The translations under genes were made by a program, and so were the position numbers. A model generated the notes under the pieces. It was not told the origin of the DNA and searched no databases. It worked only from the letters and a program-made list of their open reading frames with translations. From Acinetobacter sp. XS-4 (GTDB lineage Bacteria; Pseudomonadota; Gammaproteobacteria; Pseudomonadales; Moraxellaceae), in contig NZ_CP094657.1 of the NCBI RefSeq assembly GCF_023920705.1, forward strand, positions 2,542,001 to 2,606,000: a DNA stretch of 64,000 nt. Reading direction: 5' to 3'. Shown here one piece after another: positions 63,740 through 64,000 of this stretch (within the stretch, counting starts at the first letter, position 1; each line of letters starts with the position of its first letter).

Positions 63740-64000
63740 TTAACCACAGGTTGCATTAGTAATTTTTTTAGAAGCTGGATCAATGGTCACTGTAACTCGG
63801 TTTGTACGATAATCCATCGTCATTGGTTGACCTGGAGCCACTTTACGCACAATTTCTGATTGGGTTTTTTGTTTAATTTGATCATCAGTAAGACCAGTTT
63901 GCCCCACTAATTTTTGAGCTTCTTCTGCTACACAGTTCGCTTGGTTATCACGGAATAACTTCCATTCTTCAATGACTTGGCCGTTTGGTAAATGACAATA
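63740..64000 (-). CDS. I78/DUF333-type secreted protein (C-terminal part)
   Basis: The last 86 codons of a leftward gene whose start lies beyond the window, with TAA at 63740-63742. YCHLPNGQVIEEWKLFRDNQ resembles the end of the DUF333 'putative hemolysin' domain. VGQTGLTDDQIKQ and RKVAPGQPMTMDYRTNRVTVTID followed by a final ATCG resemble peptidase inhibitor I78 proteins, including the paired cysteines. Members are small periplasmic or lipidated proteins, thought to inhibit serine proteases. The two-domain combination is inferred from the fragment only. Confidence 0.72.
   Translation of the reverse strand, partial: YCHLPNGQVIEEWKLFRDNQANCVAEEAQKLVGQTGLTDDQIKQKTQSEIVRKVAPGQPMTMDYRTNRVTVTIDPASKKITNATCG

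Overview
The window is about 40% GC, with gene order and families typical of Acinetobacter, probably the A. calcoaceticus-baumannii complex. The pointers are a DcaP-type coiled-coil porin, a dca dicarboxylate cluster in the order described for Acinetobacter ADP1, the divergent pobA/pobR pair and many IclR regulators. It is a catabolic region dominated by CoA-ester beta-oxidation and organonitrogen/organophosphonate use. I see no rRNA, tRNA, CRISPR array or prophage, and one insertion sequence.

Layout. 1-2166: the end of a leucine-degradation operon (3-methylcrotonyl-CoA carboxylase biotin subunit, HMG-CoA lyase). 2417-7046: a LysR regulator divergent from a fused indolepyruvate ferredoxin oxidoreductase. 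7120-10674: two thioesterases and a 600-residue acyl-CoA dehydrogenase. 10695-24049: the dca block. Its leftward arm is dcaA-dcaK-dcaI-dcaJ-dcaP plus a second MFS carrier. Its rightward arm is enoyl-CoA hydratase, SDR, 3-hydroxyacyl-CoA dehydrogenase and thiolase, then an IclR regulator and an MFS carrier. 24096-31213: a second, partly paralogous module (nitronate-monooxygenase-like flavoprotein, enoyl-CoA hydratase, IclR regulator, class III CoA-transferase, DcaA paralogue, DcaK paralogue). 31429-39529: 2-aminoethylphosphonate catabolism (phnX, phnW, FAD oxidase, ABC importer, GntR regulator). 39706-43541: pobA/pobR, an azoreductase and a LysR regulator. 43628-48355: a less typical stretch with a TetR regulator, an IS3-family element inserted in what looks like a large structured RNA, a lipoprotein and a secreted GH75-like protein. 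48356-62503: serine dehydratase, then a trans-4-hydroxyproline cluster (APC permease, alpha-ketoglutarate semialdehyde dehydrogenase, MHS carrier, PAS-AraC regulator, three-subunit D-hydroxyproline dehydrogenase, epimerase, GntR regulator, DMT carrier, deaminase). 62504-64000: a possible sRNA, a lipoprotein and the C-terminus of an I78/DUF333-type secreted protein.

Regulation can be read directly in three places. A 15-bp IclR-type dyad (near TTTCGCA-N-TGCGAAA) recurs before genes of the two dicarboxylate modules. A perfect ATCTGGTTTAAACCAGAT dyad precedes both phnW and the phosphonate importer operon. A perfect dyad centred on ATATCGTATACGATAT precedes both the APC permease and the hydroxyproline deaminase, which ties the two ends of a 12-kb cluster together.

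The least explained item is the region around the IS3 element. With the IS and its 3-bp target duplication removed, the flanks rejoin into a set of nested helices, including a 17-bp long-range stem and a hairpin whose loop holds the insertion point. I do not recognise the RNA family.
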